A stretch of 64,000 nt of DNA from Xenorhabdus kozodoii (GCF_002632875.1 NZ_NJCX01000007.1:109112-173111); one strand, 5' to 3'; positions 24,516-34,485 are shown, counted from the stretch's first letter. Notes: generated by a model not told the origin, from the sequence alone. Translations and numbers: made by a program.

Positions 24516-25304
24516 TTAGAACCCTTTGAATGTTGGTTGACGTTTTTCCAGAAAGGCGCTGATGCCTTCCTGGCGATCGGAGGTGCCGGCCAACGCAACA
24601 AAGTGCTGGCGTTCGGCAAGTAACCCTTGTGACAGGCTTGTTTCTTGTGCGGCTTTGAGGGCGGCCTTGGCTGCCCGCAGTGCCAGAGGGGAAAATTCAC
24701 TGATGCGTTGTGCTATCTGCTCGGCACGTTCTAAGGTCAGGGCATCCGTGCAAACTTCGCTGACCAACCCCGCCTCTTGAGCGCGTTGCGCATCGATAGC
24801 CTCGCCGGTTAATACCATCTGGTAAGCTAATGCCTTACCAACGCTGCGGATGAGTCGTTGCGTGCCCCCCGCCCCTGGCATCAGCCCCAAGGTGATTTCT
24901 GGCAGACCAAAACGGGCGTTTTCTCCACAAATCACCAAATCACAAGCCAATGCCAGTTCGCAGCCCGCGCCAAGGGCGTAGCCATTGACCGCCGCGATCA
25001 GGGGCTTGCTGATATTGTTTAAACGTTGCCAGAGCTGTGGGCGGCGATCCGTCATGGCGGTAGCAACGTTTTGTTGTTGGAGTTCTCTCAGGTCGGCCCC
25101 CGCCGCAAAACAGTGTGCCGATCCCGTCATAGCAGCGCCGGTAATCACAATGGCGCCTGTGCCGTGATCCGCCTCCGCCAATTCCAATTGCTGCACGAGT
25201 TGTTCCAGACAGTCATTACTCAGGGCATTGCGCACTTCTGGCCGGTTTAGGGTCAATGTGCGCACCCTTTGCTGCTGGTGGCATAAAATCCACTCCTGAC
25301 TCAT
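24516..25304 (-). CDS. paaF: 2,3-dehydroadipyl-CoA hydratase
   Basis: Crotonase-family hydratase making 3-hydroxyadipyl-CoA. 262 residues. It has HCFAAGADLRELQQ (oxyanion strand 1), VNGYALGAGCELALACD (strand 2, with a Glu-type active site further on) and FGLPEITLGLMPGAGGTQRL, where the Glu in LPEIT matches the second catalytic Glu of crotonases. It ends FLEKRQPTFKGF. Start ATG 25304 has GAGGAGCC upstream. The 67-bp gap to paaE is the largest among the paaA-J core genes but shows no promoter I would call. Confidence 0.95.
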   Translation of the reverse strand: MSQEWILCHQQQRVRTLTLNRPEVRNALSNDCLEQLVQQLELAEADHGTGAIVITGAAMTGSAHCFAAGADLRELQQQNVATAMTDRRPQLWQRLNNISKPLIAAVNGYALGAGCELALACDLVICGENARFGLPEITLGLMPGAGGTQRLIRSVGKALAYQMVLTGEAIDAQRAQEAGLVSEVCTDALTLERAEQIAQRISEFSPLALRAAKAALKAAQETSLSQGLLAERQHFVALAGTSDRQEGISAFLEKRQPTFKGF

Positions 25305-25371
25305 AGTGGCTCCTCACTTTTGGCTGTTTTTTTATTTACTTATAAAAGCGTATAAAAGCGCATGAAAGCGG

Positions 25372-26460
25372 CTAGACATCAAAATCGACCACGACCCCCT
25401 CACCTTTCGGCCATGACTGGCAACTCAAGATATAACCGGCAGCTAATTGATCGGGTTCGAGACTGTAGTTCACTCTCATCCCCACTTCGCCGGATTTAAG
25501 CCGGCATTTACAGGTCGCGCATACGCCTCCTTTGCAGGCGTAGGGCAAATCTGCGCCCTGACGTAATGCCGCATCGAGGATGCTGTCATCACCGGCGTTC
25601 ATCGTAATGTTGAGAATGCGTCCATCCAGGTGGATCTCAACGCGGGTTTCACTGCGTCCTGCGAGATTGGCAGGGGGTGCCGCTTTTTGGGCTTGCCCGG
25701 TATTGAAACGTTCACTATGGATGCGCTTGGTTGGTATTCCTGCCTGTTCCAGTACCCAACCGGCATCATCCAACATGGTTTCCGGTCCACAGAGAAACGC
25801 ATGGTCAAATTGGGCAAAATTAAGCAGGATCTTGCCGAGGTGGTTCAGGTGTTCAATGTCAATGCGGCCGTTAAACAGAGGGCTATCGGTGGTTTCTTGA
25901 CTGAACAGGTACAGAAGCTGCAAACGGCTCAGGTAACGGTTCTTGAGATCCGCCAGTGCCTCTTTGAACATCATCGAGCGGCTGGTGCGATTACCATAAA
26001 TCAGGGTAAAGGTGCTATCAGGTTCCCGTGCCAGCGTACTTTTGATGATCGATAAGATGGGCGTGATACCCGAACCCGCGGCAATAGCCAGATAGTGCCC
26101 TTGTTGATCGGAACGGGGACGATGGCCAAAACTGCCTTGTGGCCGCATGACGTCCAATTCATCCCCGACTTTTAATTGCCGGTTGATAAAGGTTGAAAAG
26201 CGGCCTTGAGGGATGATTTTGACGCCAATTTGTAATACATCATCCAACGGTGAGCTACAGATGGAGTAGCAGCGGCGTAGCTCTTCGTTATCCACCGTTG
26301 CCTTGAGTGTCAGGTGTTGACCAGGGTGATAGCAGAACTGCTTTTTCAGCTCAGCGGGAATATGCAGGGTGACCACCACGGCATCCGGCGTTTCCTTTTC
26401 GATGGCGGCAATGCGTAAGCGGTGAAAGCCATGTGAGCGTGTTTGATGAAAAGTAGGCAT
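25372..26460 (-). CDS. paaE: PaaE reductase of the phenylacetyl-CoA epoxidase
   Basis: Electron-transfer subunit that passes electrons from NADPH through FAD and a 2Fe-2S centre to the PaaAC oxygenase. 362 residues. FAD-binding RRCYSICSS is at ~60-68. The NAD(P) domain has AIAAGSGITPILSIIKSTL and IYGNRTSRSMMF. The C-terminal plant-type ferredoxin has Cys ligands in YACKGGVCATCKCRL plus a later Cys in GYILSCQ. ATG 26460 is chosen over the open-frame start 24 nt upstream because GAGGGAG lies 7 nt before it and the protein then aligns with E. coli PaaE. Confidence 0.95.
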   Translation of the reverse strand: MPTFHQTRSHGFHRLRIAAIEKETPDAVVVTLHIPAELKKQFCYHPGQHLTLKATVDNEELRRCYSICSSPLDDVLQIGVKIIPQGRFSTFINRQLKVGDELDVMRPQGSFGHRPRSDQQGHYLAIAAGSGITPILSIIKSTLAREPDSTFTLIYGNRTSRSMMFKEALADLKNRYLSRLQLLYLFSQETTDSPLFNGRIDIEHLNHLGKILLNFAQFDHAFLCGPETMLDDAGWVLEQAGIPTKRIHSERFNTGQAQKAAPPANLAGRSETRVEIHLDGRILNITMNAGDDSILDAALRQGADLPYACKGGVCATCKCRLKSGEVGMRVNYSLEPDQLAAGYILSCQSWPKGEGVVVDFDV

Positions 26461-26474
26461 CCTCTGCTCCCTCG

Positions 26475-26993
26475 TTAAATGCATTTGAAATAATCAAACG
26501 GTTCCAGACAGTCCCGGCAACGATAGAGTGCCTTGCAGGCAGTGGAACCGAATTCGCTGATTTTTTCTGTTGCATGACTGCCGCAATATGGGCAGGCGAT
26601 GGGTTCTATATTGGCTGTTTTTTCGCAAACCAATCCCTGAGGCGGGGCAATGCCGGAACCCCGCAAACGTTGTCTGGCATCGGCATTTATCCAGTCTGTG
26701 GTCCACGCAGGGCTAAGGCTCACGTCGATATGCACCGCAGAAAAACCGGCTTGTGCCAGTGTTTCCTGAATGGTTTCGATCAGGTATTCCGTCGCAGGAC
26801 AGCCGGAATAGGTTGGGGTTAATGTCACCTGCCAACCGTTTTGTAATGGCGTCACCGCCCGTATCATGCCGAGATCAGTAATAGAGAGCGCAGGCAGTTC
26901 TGGGTCGGCAATTTGGTGCAGACATTGCCAGATCCGATGAATTTCCGGCGGCTGTATGTCTGAATGAAGGTGGGGATTGCTTTGCGGTTCCAT
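26475..26993 (-). CDS. paaD: PaaD, Fe-S maturation factor of the epoxidase
   Basis: DUF59/MIP18-type protein needed for epoxidase function, probably for Fe-S cluster assembly (known for the family). 172 residues from ATG 26993, preceded by GGGAGG. The long upstream open frame lies within paaC and is not used. The DUF59 core DPELPALSITDLGMIRAV (~32-49) and the PTYSGCPATEYLIETI motif with its reactive Cys are clear. The C-terminal zinc-ribbon-like part has IACPYCGS and LYRCRDCLEPFDYFKCI. Confidence 0.94.
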   Translation of the reverse strand: MEPQSNPHLHSDIQPPEIHRIWQCLHQIADPELPALSITDLGMIRAVTPLQNGWQVTLTPTYSGCPATEYLIETIQETLAQAGFSAVHIDVSLSPAWTTDWINADARQRLRGSGIAPPQGLVCEKTANIEPIACPYCGSHATEKISEFGSTACKALYRCRDCLEPFDYFKCI

Positions 26994-27031
26994 GACGCCT
27001 CCCATTGCTATCGGTTTGTTATTCGTTTTTG

Positions 27032-27823
27032 TCACCAGTTGCAGTTGGGATAAGTGCGTTGCAGGTATTGCATTTCTGCCAACATGTATCCCAGATGTTC
27101 CGTATGCAGTCCTTGCTTTCCTCCTTGTCGATAAGGCGCTTCTTGCGGCAGTGCTAGCGTGGCTTCGGCGAACGTTTCGTTGATGATTTGCAGCCACGGT
27201 TCATGCAGGGTGCGGGGATCAACGGCAATGCCTTCTTCGGCCAGTTGCTGTTCTATTTCGTCGCAATGGAACAGTTCACCGCTAAAACGCCACAGTTGAT
27301 TGATAGATTGCTGAATTTTCTCGTGGCTCAGCGCTGTTCCATCCCCTAATCTGATCATCCAACCCCGGCTAAATCTCAGGTGGTATTCCGCTTCCTTCAA
27401 TGATTTGGCGCTGATCGCTGCCAATTGAGGGTCGCGGCTTTTTCTCAGGGCTTGATGCAGCAGGACGTGATAGGCATCAATAAAAAATTGGCGTACCAAG
27501 GTGTCGTTAAAGCCACCATTGGGTTGTTCCACCAGCAGCAGGTTGAAGAATTCGCGTTCGTTGCGCCAAAATGCCAGGTGATCTTCATCCTGCCCCGTTT
27601 CTGCCAGGGTGGCGGCATAGCTGAGGAAATGGCGAGCTTGCCCTAATAGGTCAAGGCCGATATTGGACAGGGCGAGGTCAATTTCCAGCTCTGGTGCATG
27701 TCCACACCACTCACACAGGCGTTGTGCCAGAATCAGTGGGGTATCCCCTTGACGAAGGACATAGTGGTATAGGGCATGGTTAGATAAGGTCGGGTTGGGG
27801 GATGAGGTACTGTGTAAGTTCAT
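27032..27823 (-). CDS. paaC: PaaC, structural subunit of the phenylacetyl-CoA epoxidase
   Basis: Ferritin-like partner of PaaA that stabilises the complex but carries a degenerate metal site (known). 263 residues. It has the family segments LGLAQRLCEWCGHAPELE-like (seen as LAQRLCEWCGHAPELEID), LALSNIGLDLLGQARHFL, AFWRNEREFFNLLLVEQP, and EAEYHLRFSRGWMIRLGDGT. An N-terminal extension of about 15 Ser/Pro/Asn-rich residues precedes the conserved fold. It lies 38 bp before paaD and 12 bp after paaB. Confidence 0.95.
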   Translation of the reverse strand: MNLHSTSSPNPTLSNHALYHYVLRQGDTPLILAQRLCEWCGHAPELEIDLALSNIGLDLLGQARHFLSYAATLAETGQDEDHLAFWRNEREFFNLLLVEQPNGGFNDTLVRQFFIDAYHVLLHQALRKSRDPQLAAISAKSLKEAEYHLRFSRGWMIRLGDGTALSHEKIQQSINQLWRFSGELFHCDEIEQQLAEEGIAVDPRTLHEPWLQIINETFAEATLALPQEAPYRQGGKQGLHTEHLGYMLAEMQYLQRTYPNCNW

Positions 27824-27835
27824 CTTTCCGTCCCC

Positions 27836-28123
27836 CTACAGATTCTTGATGCCATCAGGAAGGGTGTAAAACGTGGGATGACGGTAAATCTTGTCCTCCG
27901 AGGGGTCGAAAAAAGCCCCCTGATCTTCCGGTTGTGACGCCACCAGATAGCGGGATTTCACTACCCAGATGGAGCAGCCTTCATTGCGCCGAGTGTAGGC
28001 ATCGCGGGCGTTCTCCAGTGCCATTTGATCATCTGCCGCATGGAGGCTGCCGACATGACGGTGCGCCAGCCCTTGTTTACTGCGGATAAAGACTTCATAC
28101 AGAGGCCAATCGGTATTGTTCAT
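27836..28123 (-). CDS. paaB: PaaB, small subunit of the phenylacetyl-CoA epoxidase
   Basis: 95-residue subunit that bridges PaaAC dimers in the epoxidase. It contains WPLYEVFIRSKQGLAHRHVG, then LHAADDQMALENARDAYTRR and SIWVVKSRYLVAS, as in E. coli PaaB. ATG 28123 lies 5 nt after the paaA stop, and its ribosome site AAAGGAG overlaps the paaA end. The upstream part of the frame runs through paaA and is not coding. Confidence 0.95.
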   Translation of the reverse strand: MNNTDWPLYEVFIRSKQGLAHRHVGSLHAADDQMALENARDAYTRRNEGCSIWVVKSRYLVASQPEDQGAFFDPSEDKIYRHPTFYTLPDGIKNL

Positions 28124-28128
28124 AAGAT

Positions 28129-29067
28129 TCACTCTCCTTTGCTGGCGTGAACAAAAGCCGCTTCCCGAACCCAGCTTCCGTTTTCCCAGGCTCGCTGTTT
28201 GGCTGCCAGCCGTTCGTGATTGCATAGCCCCTGTCCTTTCAGTACCTGATAGAATTCATCCCAATTGATTTCACCAAAACGGTAATGCCCTGTTGTTTCA
28301 TCCCACGCCAGATCAGGATCGGGGGCGGTCATGCCCAAGGCTTCCAATTGGGGCACCGTGTTGTCGATGAATTTTTGCCGCAGTTCATCATTGCTGAACC
28401 GCTTGATTTTCCATGCCATGCTCTGGGCGCTGTTGGGGGAATCACTGTCATTGGGACCAAACATCATCAATGTTGGCCACCAGAAACGGTTAATCGCATC
28501 TTGTAACATGGCGCGTTGGGCTTCGCTGCCATTCGCCAGCACGGTGACCGCTTCATAGCCTTGTCGCTGGTGGAAACTTTCTTCCTTGCAGATTTTCACC
28601 ATCGCGCGGGCGTAGGGACCGTAAGAGGCACGGCATAAGGCCACCTGATTGACAATCGCCGCGCCATCCACCAGCCAGCCAATCACGCCGACATCCGCCC
28701 AACTAAGGGTGGGATAGTTAAAGATCGAAGAGTATTTCATCTTGCCATCCAACAGCTTTTGGTAGATGTCCTGACGGGAACAGCCCAGTGTTTCGGCGGC
28801 GCTATAGAGATATAGCCCGTGCCCTGCCTCATCTTGCACTTTTGCCAGTAATACCGCCTTGCGACGCAGGGTTGGGGCGCGGGTGATCCAATTGGCTTCC
28901 GGTAACATGCCGACCACTTCCGAGTGGGCGTGTTGGCCGATCTGACGTATCAGATTTTGGCGATAGGTTTCAGGCATCCCATCTTTGGCCTCAATCGAGC
29001 GATCTGCGGCTATTTTTGCTTCGAAATGCTTTGTGTCAACGCCTGCCTGACGTGGATCAATTGTCAT
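28129..29067 (-). CDS. paaA: PaaA, catalytic oxygenase subunit of the phenylacetyl-CoA epoxidase
   Basis: Di-iron monooxygenase subunit that forms the ring-1,2-epoxide of phenylacetyl-CoA. 312 residues from ATG 29067 (GGAG 7-8 nt upstream; an ATG 12 nt earlier is less well placed). Iron-ligand helices are visible: [17 protein letters not shown], with the Glu-x2-His pair, and [16 protein letters not shown] with a second Glu-x3-His pair. The stretch [18 protein letters not shown] is diagnostic. First gene of the operon; the divergent gap to paaZ carries the PaaX site. Confidence 0.96.
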   Translation of the reverse strand: MTIDPRQAGVDTKHFEAKIAADRSIEAKDGMPETYRQNLIRQIGQHAHSEVVGMLPEANWITRAPTLRRKAVLLAKVQDEAGHGLYLYSAAETLGCSRQDIYQKLLDGKMKYSSIFNYPTLSWADVGVIGWLVDGAAIVNQVALCRASYGPYARAMVKICKEESFHQRQGYEAVTVLANGSEAQRAMLQDAINRFWWPTLMMFGPNDSDSPNSAQSMAWKIKRFSNDELRQKFIDNTVPQLEALGMTAPDPDLAWDETTGHYRFGEINWDEFYQVLKGQGLCNHERLAAKQRAWENGSWVREAAFVHASKGE

Positions 29068-29081
29068 ATGCGACTCCATTA

Positions 29082-29120
29082 TGATTCTTATTTTTCAATA
29101 TAAGAAATAAAAATGAATCA
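29082..29120. promoter_or_regulatory. Candidate PaaX operator in the paaA-paaZ gap
   Basis: TGATTC (29082-29087) and GAATCA (29115-29120) are separated by exactly 27 bp. This is the TGATTC-N27-GAATCA arrangement I recall from the PaaX-protected site of E. coli. It lies 15-53 nt upstream of the paaA ATG. The remaining ~275 bp toward paaZ are AT-rich and must hold the divergent promoters; I could not place them with confidence. Confidence 0.65.
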
Positions 29121-29395
29121 CTTTTTGTAACCATAAATCTACAAATTAGTAACAAAAATAGCAAACGCCAAAGTTGTGTATTTGTTGTTCATGTCACAAT
29201 ATGTATTTTTATTCATTATAAAACAATGGATTAATTATTTTTATTTGATGGCAGGATGAATATTAACGAGTGACCGGGCGCAAATGTTTTTATTTTGTTA
29301 AATTTATGAGTGGTTTTGTCAATCAGGTATGTGATACATAAATAGCATTCTATGACTTAATGATTGTTTCATTGGTTAAATCGGTGGAGAAAAAA

Positions 29396-31468
29396 ATGCA
29401 ACAGTTAACGAGTTACATTTGTGGTGCCTGGGTTTATGGGCAAGGCGACCCCAGAACCATCCATCATGCCGTCAGCGGTGAAGCCTTGTATCAGGTATCT
29501 TCAGAAGGCTTGCCATTGGCAGAAGGCTTAAGCTACGCCCGTGAAAAAGGGGGAAAGGCGCTGGCGGCGATGACATTCCAGCAACGTGCGCAGATGATGA
29601 AAGCGGTTGCCAAACATTTGCTCGCCAACAAAGAGGCGCTGTATGCTCTTTCTACAGAAACCGGCGCAACCCGTGCAGATAGTTGGGTGGATATTGAGGG
29701 AGGGATAGCGACACTCTTTTCTTATGCGGGATTAGCCGGGCGTGAATTGCCGGATGATACTTTGTGGCCGGAGGATGAGATGATCCCGCTGTCTAAACAG
29801 TCCCAGTTTGTGGCACGCCATGTGCTGACCTCCCGTCCGGGGGTCGCACTGCATATCAATGCGTTTAACTTTCCTTGTTGGGGGATGTTGGAAAAACTGG
29901 CCCCAACCTGGATGGCAGGTATGCCCGCGATGATCAAGCCGGCTACGGCATCGGCTCAACTGACACAGGCGATGGTGAAAGTGATTATCGACAGCGGTCT
30001 GGTGCCGGAAGGGGCATTGCAACTGGTTTGCGGTGGTATTGGTGATCTGTTTGATCATCTCGATTATCAGGACGCTGTGACCTTTACCGGCTCGGCACAG
30101 ACGGGGCAGACGTTGCGCTCCCATCCCCGGCTGATAGCAAAATCCATCCCTTTTACGATGGAAGCGGATTCCCTCAACTGCTGTATTTTAGGCGAAGATG
30201 TGACCCCAGATAGGCCGGAATTTGGCGTTTTCATTAAGGAAGTTGCCCGCGAAATGACCGTGAAGGCCGGCCAGAAATGTACGGCTATCCGGCGCGTTAT
30301 GGTGCCAGCCAGCCAAATGGGCGCGGTCAAACAAGCACTGCTTAAGCGGCTGGCTGGGGTGGCCGTCGGTGATCCCACTTTGCCAGAAGTGCGCATGGGG
30401 GCATTGATTAATCGGGAACAGCGCGATGAAGTGCAGGCAAGGGTGAATGAGTTGCGCAATAGCGGTTGCGAGGTTTTGTGTGGCGGTTCGTTAGATAAAT
30501 TGGTGCTGACAGGCAATAGCAACAGACATGGCGCATTTTACCCGCCGACATTGCTCTATTGCGCTGATCCAATCACCAATCAGGTGGTGCACAGCACGGA
30601 AGCCTTTGGGCCGGTTGCCACGTTAATGGCGTATCAGGATACCGAACAGGCGATAGCATTAGCGATGATGGGACAGGGGAGTCTGGTGGGATCATTGGTG
30701 ACGGCGGATGAACAGATTGCGGTACAGGTGATCCGTGCGACCGCGTGTGCGCATGGCCGGATGTTGGTACTGGATGCAACGGCTTCTGCGGAGTCCACAG
30801 GACATGGCTCCCCGTTACCGATGTTGGTACATGGCGGGCCAGGGCGTGCCGGTGGCGGAGAAGAGTTAGGCGGTTTGCGTGCCGTGAAACATTATATGCA
30901 GCGTACCGCAATCCAAAGCAGCCCAAGTATGCTGGCAGCGATTGGCCGTGAGTGGGTTCGTGGCGCGAAAGTGAAAGAAGAGCCGGTTCACCCATTCCGC
31001 AAATATTTTGAACACATTGAAATAGGTGAAAGTTTGCTGACGGCTCGCCGGACGGTGACAGAAGCGGATATCGTGAATTTCGCCTGCCTGAGTGGGGATC
31101 ATTTTTATGCTCATGTGGATAAAATTGGCGCGGCCGAATCCCTGTTTGGTGAACGTGTGGCACATGGTTACTTTATCGTATCGGCAGCGGCGGGCTTGTT
31201 CGTTGATGGGGCAGTAGGGCCGGTGCTTGCCAACTATGGCATGGAAAACCTGCGTTTCATTGAACCTGTCAAGATTGGCGATACCATTCAGGTACGTTTG
31301 ACTTGCAAGAAGAAGATCAAGAAAGTCCAGAAAACGCCAGAAGATAAGCCACAGGGTGTCGTGGTATGGGATGTGCAGGTGTTGAATCAGGAACAACAGC
31401 CGGTGGCGCTTTATAGCATCCTGACCTTGGTGGAGAGGCAGCAAGGGGATTTTGCGGCGTCGGTATAG
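29396..31468 (+). CDS. paaZ: PaaZ, bifunctional oxepin-CoA hydrolase / 3-oxo-5,6-dehydrosuberyl-CoA semialdehyde dehydrogenase
   Basis: Opens the oxepin ring with its C-terminal MaoC-like hydratase and oxidises the resulting aldehyde with its N-terminal ALDH domain (NADP). 690 residues from ATG 29396, preceded by GGTGGAG; a longer frame with 12 extra codons is rejected by alignment with E. coli. ALDH residues: [11 protein letters not shown] (general base Glu) and [10 protein letters not shown] (nucleophile Cys). Hydratase residues: [18 protein letters not shown] (catalytic Asp and His) near 555-570 and [15 protein letters not shown]. Transcribed divergently from paaA, as in E. coli. Confidence 0.96.
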   Translation: MQQLTSYICGAWVYGQGDPRTIHHAVSGEALYQVSSEGLPLAEGLSYAREKGGKALAAMTFQQRAQMMKAVAKHLLANKEALYALSTETGATRADSWVDIEGGIATLFSYAGLAGRELPDDTLWPEDEMIPLSKQSQFVARHVLTSRPGVALHINAFNFPCWGMLEKLAPTWMAGMPAMIKPATASAQLTQAMVKVIIDSGLVPEGALQLVCGGIGDLFDHLDYQDAVTFTGSAQTGQTLRSHPRLIAKSIPFTMEADSLNCCILGEDVTPDRPEFGVFIKEVAREMTVKAGQKCTAIRRVMVPASQMGAVKQALLKRLAGVAVGDPTLPEVRMGALINREQRDEVQARVNELRNSGCEVLCGGSLDKLVLTGNSNRHGAFYPPTLLYCADPITNQVVHSTEAFGPVATLMAYQDTEQAIALAMMGQGSLVGSLVTADEQIAVQVIRATACAHGRMLVLDATASAESTGHGSPLPMLVHGGPGRAGGGEELGGLRAVKHYMQRTAIQSSPSMLAAIGREWVRGAKVKEEPVHPFRKYFEHIEIGESLLTARRTVTEADIVNFACLSGDHFYAHVDKIGAAESLFGERVAHGYFIVSAAAGLFVDGAVGPVLANYGMENLRFIEPVKIGDTIQVRLTCKKKIKKVQKTPEDKPQGVVVWDVQVLNQEQQPVALYSILTLVERQQGDFAASV

Positions 31469-31651
31469 TCGTGGTGAGGAGAAATCATTCGCAGAGGTAT
31501 TAAGTCACGGAAACAGGCGCCTGAGGGTATTTGCCAAAAGTAAAGGGCGATGATTCTTCAGGCTAAATGTTATTGGTAGCATCGGTGGGTTGCCTCTTTT
31601 GGAATAGCTCATTAGCCTTTAAGTGCCCTAAGTAAGATGGTTAACATGAGT

Positions 31652-32752
31652 TTATTTATGTTTGATTCTGTCCAACTGACAGCTTTCCCGTAAAATGCGC
31701 ATTACGGTATCTGCGCCGCTACGATTGGGATTGATACGGATCATGCGTTGTTCCAGTGTGGGATCTGCCTGACGGAAGGTGCCGGAAATGCGGTAAAACA
31801 GGGGGGGGATTTCAAATTTTGACTCTGCACCGACCGGATAAGGTAGCGCACCGAGGGTATGGGCTGTAGCAAGTACCCTGTCTGCGATGGGGGTGTGAAA
31901 TTCCACTAATAACACTTTTGATTGAGCATTAGCGAGAAAGGCGTGTTTCACCGGTGGCAATTCCCCTTGGTTTAAACGCGTGACCAGTTCGTCATTCACT
32001 TCTGCCTGTACGGCATGCATCACTGGCGCGAATACCAGACCACGCAAGGCTTCCATTGCCTGATAACCTTGTATCTGGCAGCCACCGGAGTACATGCTGT
32101 GGCGCAGGTTATCCATGATGGCCTTTTTCCCGACAATGATCCCAACACCCTGCGGACCCAATAACTTGAAGCAAGAGAATGTGGAAAGTGTTGCACCATA
32201 TTGGCAACCGATGTGCGCCACTTTCATCGCCGCGTAGTTATCATCCACCAATGAAGGAATGCCATGTTGATCCAAGGTGCCGATTACCTCTTGCAGAGAA
32301 TAATGGTCAGACATCTTCTGGCGTGTATGTTGGATCAGGCTGGCTGTCGGTTGGTATTGCTCAATGGCGGCCACAATGTGCTCGGTGTGGTTAAAATCCG
32401 CCTGAACGACACGAAGCCCCATTTGTTCAATTGATGCTTTGGTTGTCGGGTAAATGGGGGCGCTGTGTACAAGTAACGTTGAATTGGGGCTGACCAACGC
32501 GGCCAGCCCTGCGCGCAATGCCCCTGTTCCTGCTCCATTGACAAAGGCGGCGGTTTCGGCACCGAAAAACTCCGCAATCACCGCTTCGATACGTCGGGTC
32601 ATCCGTGGCTGGTGAAGATCGGGGACCAGGCCCAGATCACCTTGCGAAAGAAAATCCGCCCCAGGAAAGTGACGACAGATAATATCAACCAGCTTGAACT
32701 GTTGCTGCTGCGCTTGTGCCATCGTCATACTTTGCAATGGAGCGGTTTTCAT
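31652..32752 (-). CDS. yhfS: YhfS, PLP-dependent aminotransferase-like protein
   Basis: Fold-type I PLP enzyme of unknown reaction, the last gene of the yhf operon. 366 residues. It shows AFVNGAGTGALRAGLAALV (cofactor phosphate loop region), the Asp in SLVDDNYAAMKV that should contact the PLP nitrogen, and the likely Schiff-base Lys in STFSCFKLLGPQGVGI (~205-210). The order and content of the neighbours match E. coli yhfSTU-php-yhfWXYZ, which as a set suggests uptake and turnover of an unknown, possibly phosphorylated or D-amino-acid-like, compound. ATG 32752 follows yhfT after 4 nt. Confidence 0.9.
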   Translation of the reverse strand: MKTAPLQSMTMAQAQQQQFKLVDIICRHFPGADFLSQGDLGLVPDLHQPRMTRRIEAVIAEFFGAETAAFVNGAGTGALRAGLAALVSPNSTLLVHSAPIYPTTKASIEQMGLRVVQADFNHTEHIVAAIEQYQPTASLIQHTRQKMSDHYSLQEVIGTLDQHGIPSLVDDNYAAMKVAHIGCQYGATLSTFSCFKLLGPQGVGIIVGKKAIMDNLRHSMYSGGCQIQGYQAMEALRGLVFAPVMHAVQAEVNDELVTRLNQGELPPVKHAFLANAQSKVLLVEFHTPIADRVLATAHTLGALPYPVGAESKFEIPPLFYRISGTFRQADPTLEQRMIRINPNRSGADTVMRILRESCQLDRIKHK

Positions 32753-32756
32753 TTTC

Positions 32757-34112
32757 TTATTTTATCCCTAGCAGAAAGAGCAAGTTTGCCAGAATGCCCA
32801 CAATGATGGTGGCAATTGGGCCGATAGCCATTTCGACTAAAGGACGTTTGGAAGTGCGGTTAAGCAGGTAGATCCCGGCTACGATCATAAAGCCCATGCC
32901 TGGCAGAATGGCGTTGGAGGCAATCATAGCACCAACCAGCAAGGCGACTTCGAGCATTTTGGTGATCGCGGTACGAATATGCCCGCTACAGGCTTTCACC
33001 CCAGGGTATTTATCCAACCAGATAGCGATTTTTGCCAGTAGCTGGATTTCAATGAACATGGTGATGCCGCCTGCGGCAAAGGCAATCCACGGGTTGTTGG
33101 TTGCCAGCCCGGCCACAAACACAAATTTCATGCCATTTGGGCTATAAACGCCGGTGGCGATAGCCGTCGTGCCCACTAATGGGATAAAGCTAATGGCACG
33201 AGCCAAGGCGACCAGTAATGCGTTGGTCTGTTCACCTTGTGCCATGAGTTGCAGGGAAACAGGCCCTTCTGCCAGCAGGCTAAAAGACATGGTCGCTGCA
33301 CTGGCTGTTAGGCCGCCGCACAGGATTAACAACCATTTGTTTTTCTGGATGCGTTCTATACGGGTTGAAAACAGACCGACCAAGACTTCATTCGCGCCTT
33401 TTGGCTTTTGTTCCCCTGACTGTGTTGGGCGTTCACGCATGGCAAAATAGAACATCGCAATCATCGACAATAATAATGCGGCGCCATTGGGATCGATACT
33501 GACGGGCTTTTCGATCATGCCGCCAAAACTCAGTGAGCCGATGGCCTTGGTTGCCAGATAGCCGACCAGTGCGGTGAACATGACCAACAGCCCTTTGCGA
33601 TAGCCATATTGATAGCCAACCACCATCGCCGGGAACAGGGCAAAACAGGCCACAATTGGATCGCCGACTTTCTTGAGATCATCCGTGAAATTGACGGGCA
33701 GCATGGCAAACAGTTCCACAACTGAACGCAGGCCGGCCAACAGTGCGATGGCATAGAGGGCACCGATGATACCGGAGGCGATAAAACCCCTTCGGCTATT
33801 GGCACACCCGATCCCGATCATGTCTGTACCGAGTAACAGGCTGTGAACCAAGACAATGGGCGCGGTGAGGGAAAAGGGAATACCGAAACCGACAACCAAA
33901 CCAATGCTCAGGGCGAAGCTGGTTGCAGCGAGCGCCTTGCGGCTCATCCGGCCTTCAAGGTATTCCGGCAACAGTGGGCGCAAGCCATCGTGGAAAACCG
34001 CGATACCCCGGTTTGCCATCATTGAGGCAATGGCGCCAATGGCTGCCAATAATCCCGCCTTAAACGGGTCGACCTCCATCAATCTCAGCAGGAAATCATG
34101 GAAATGTTGCAT
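32757..34112 (-). CDS. yhfT: YhfT, multi-pass inner membrane protein (putative transporter)
   Basis: 451 residues with about ten to twelve hydrophobic segments, including AGLLAAIGAIASMMANRGIA, then ALSIGLVVGFGIPFSL, and a C-terminal pair ending TIIVGILANLLFLLGIK. The family motif GIAVFHDGLRPLLPEYLEGRMSR corresponds to the E. coli VFHDGIRPILPQ segment. Start ATG 34112 has AAGGAGG 5 nt upstream. It probably imports the substrate of the yhf enzymes (inference; no YhfT substrate is established to my knowledge). Confidence 0.9.
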   Translation of the reverse strand: MQHFHDFLLRLMEVDPFKAGLLAAIGAIASMMANRGIAVFHDGLRPLLPEYLEGRMSRKALAATSFALSIGLVVGFGIPFSLTAPIVLVHSLLLGTDMIGIGCANSRRGFIASGIIGALYAIALLAGLRSVVELFAMLPVNFTDDLKKVGDPIVACFALFPAMVVGYQYGYRKGLLVMFTALVGYLATKAIGSLSFGGMIEKPVSIDPNGAALLLSMIAMFYFAMRERPTQSGEQKPKGANEVLVGLFSTRIERIQKNKWLLILCGGLTASAATMSFSLLAEGPVSLQLMAQGEQTNALLVALARAISFIPLVGTTAIATGVYSPNGMKFVFVAGLATNNPWIAFAAGGITMFIEIQLLAKIAIWLDKYPGVKACSGHIRTAITKMLEVALLVGAMIASNAILPGMGFMIVAGIYLLNRTSKRPLVEMAIGPIATIIVGILANLLFLLGIK

Positions 34113-34122
34113 GATCGCCTCC

Positions 34123-34485
34123 TTACAGTGAGATAAGGGTGTTGATGAGCACCGGCAGGACGACATCAATATCCTGCCCGGTAAAACCAAAAGCCTTCTT
34201 GCCGGCTTTCACATGGGCAATGATCTCGTCATTAGACAGGATTTTTCCTGGCATGCCGATGGTGGCACATTGATCTAATCCGATAAGGGCGATTGCCATT
34301 GCCAACGCACCTCCACCGCCCGTATTGCACGCGCCAAGATAGTAATCGGCTTCGCCATTTTTCATTGCCATTGCCGCGTCAATGTCATCCATGATGGTAA
34401 TGGAAGTGGCTCTGTTTCCCGCCAATTGCCGAATATTTTCGGCTATTGCCTCTTTTTCTATTTGTCCACCAACGACAAATTTCAT
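34123..34485 (-). CDS. yhfU: YhfU (DUF2620) small protein
   Basis: 120-residue cytoplasmic protein. It resembles the E. coli YhfU family with FVVGGQIEKEAIAENIRQLA, DADYYLGACNTGGGGALAMA-like glycine-rich loop (seen as EADYYLGACNTGGGGALAMA) and GKKAFGFTGQDIDVVLPVL. Function unknown. It ends 10 nt before yhfT, and its small size and partner gene suggest it works with the membrane protein YhfT. Confidence 0.9.
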   Translation of the reverse strand: MKFVVGGQIEKEAIAENIRQLAGNRATSITIMDDIDAAMAMKNGEADYYLGACNTGGGGALAMAIALIGLDQCATIGMPGKILSNDEIIAHVKAGKKAFGFTGQDIDVVLPVLINTLISL

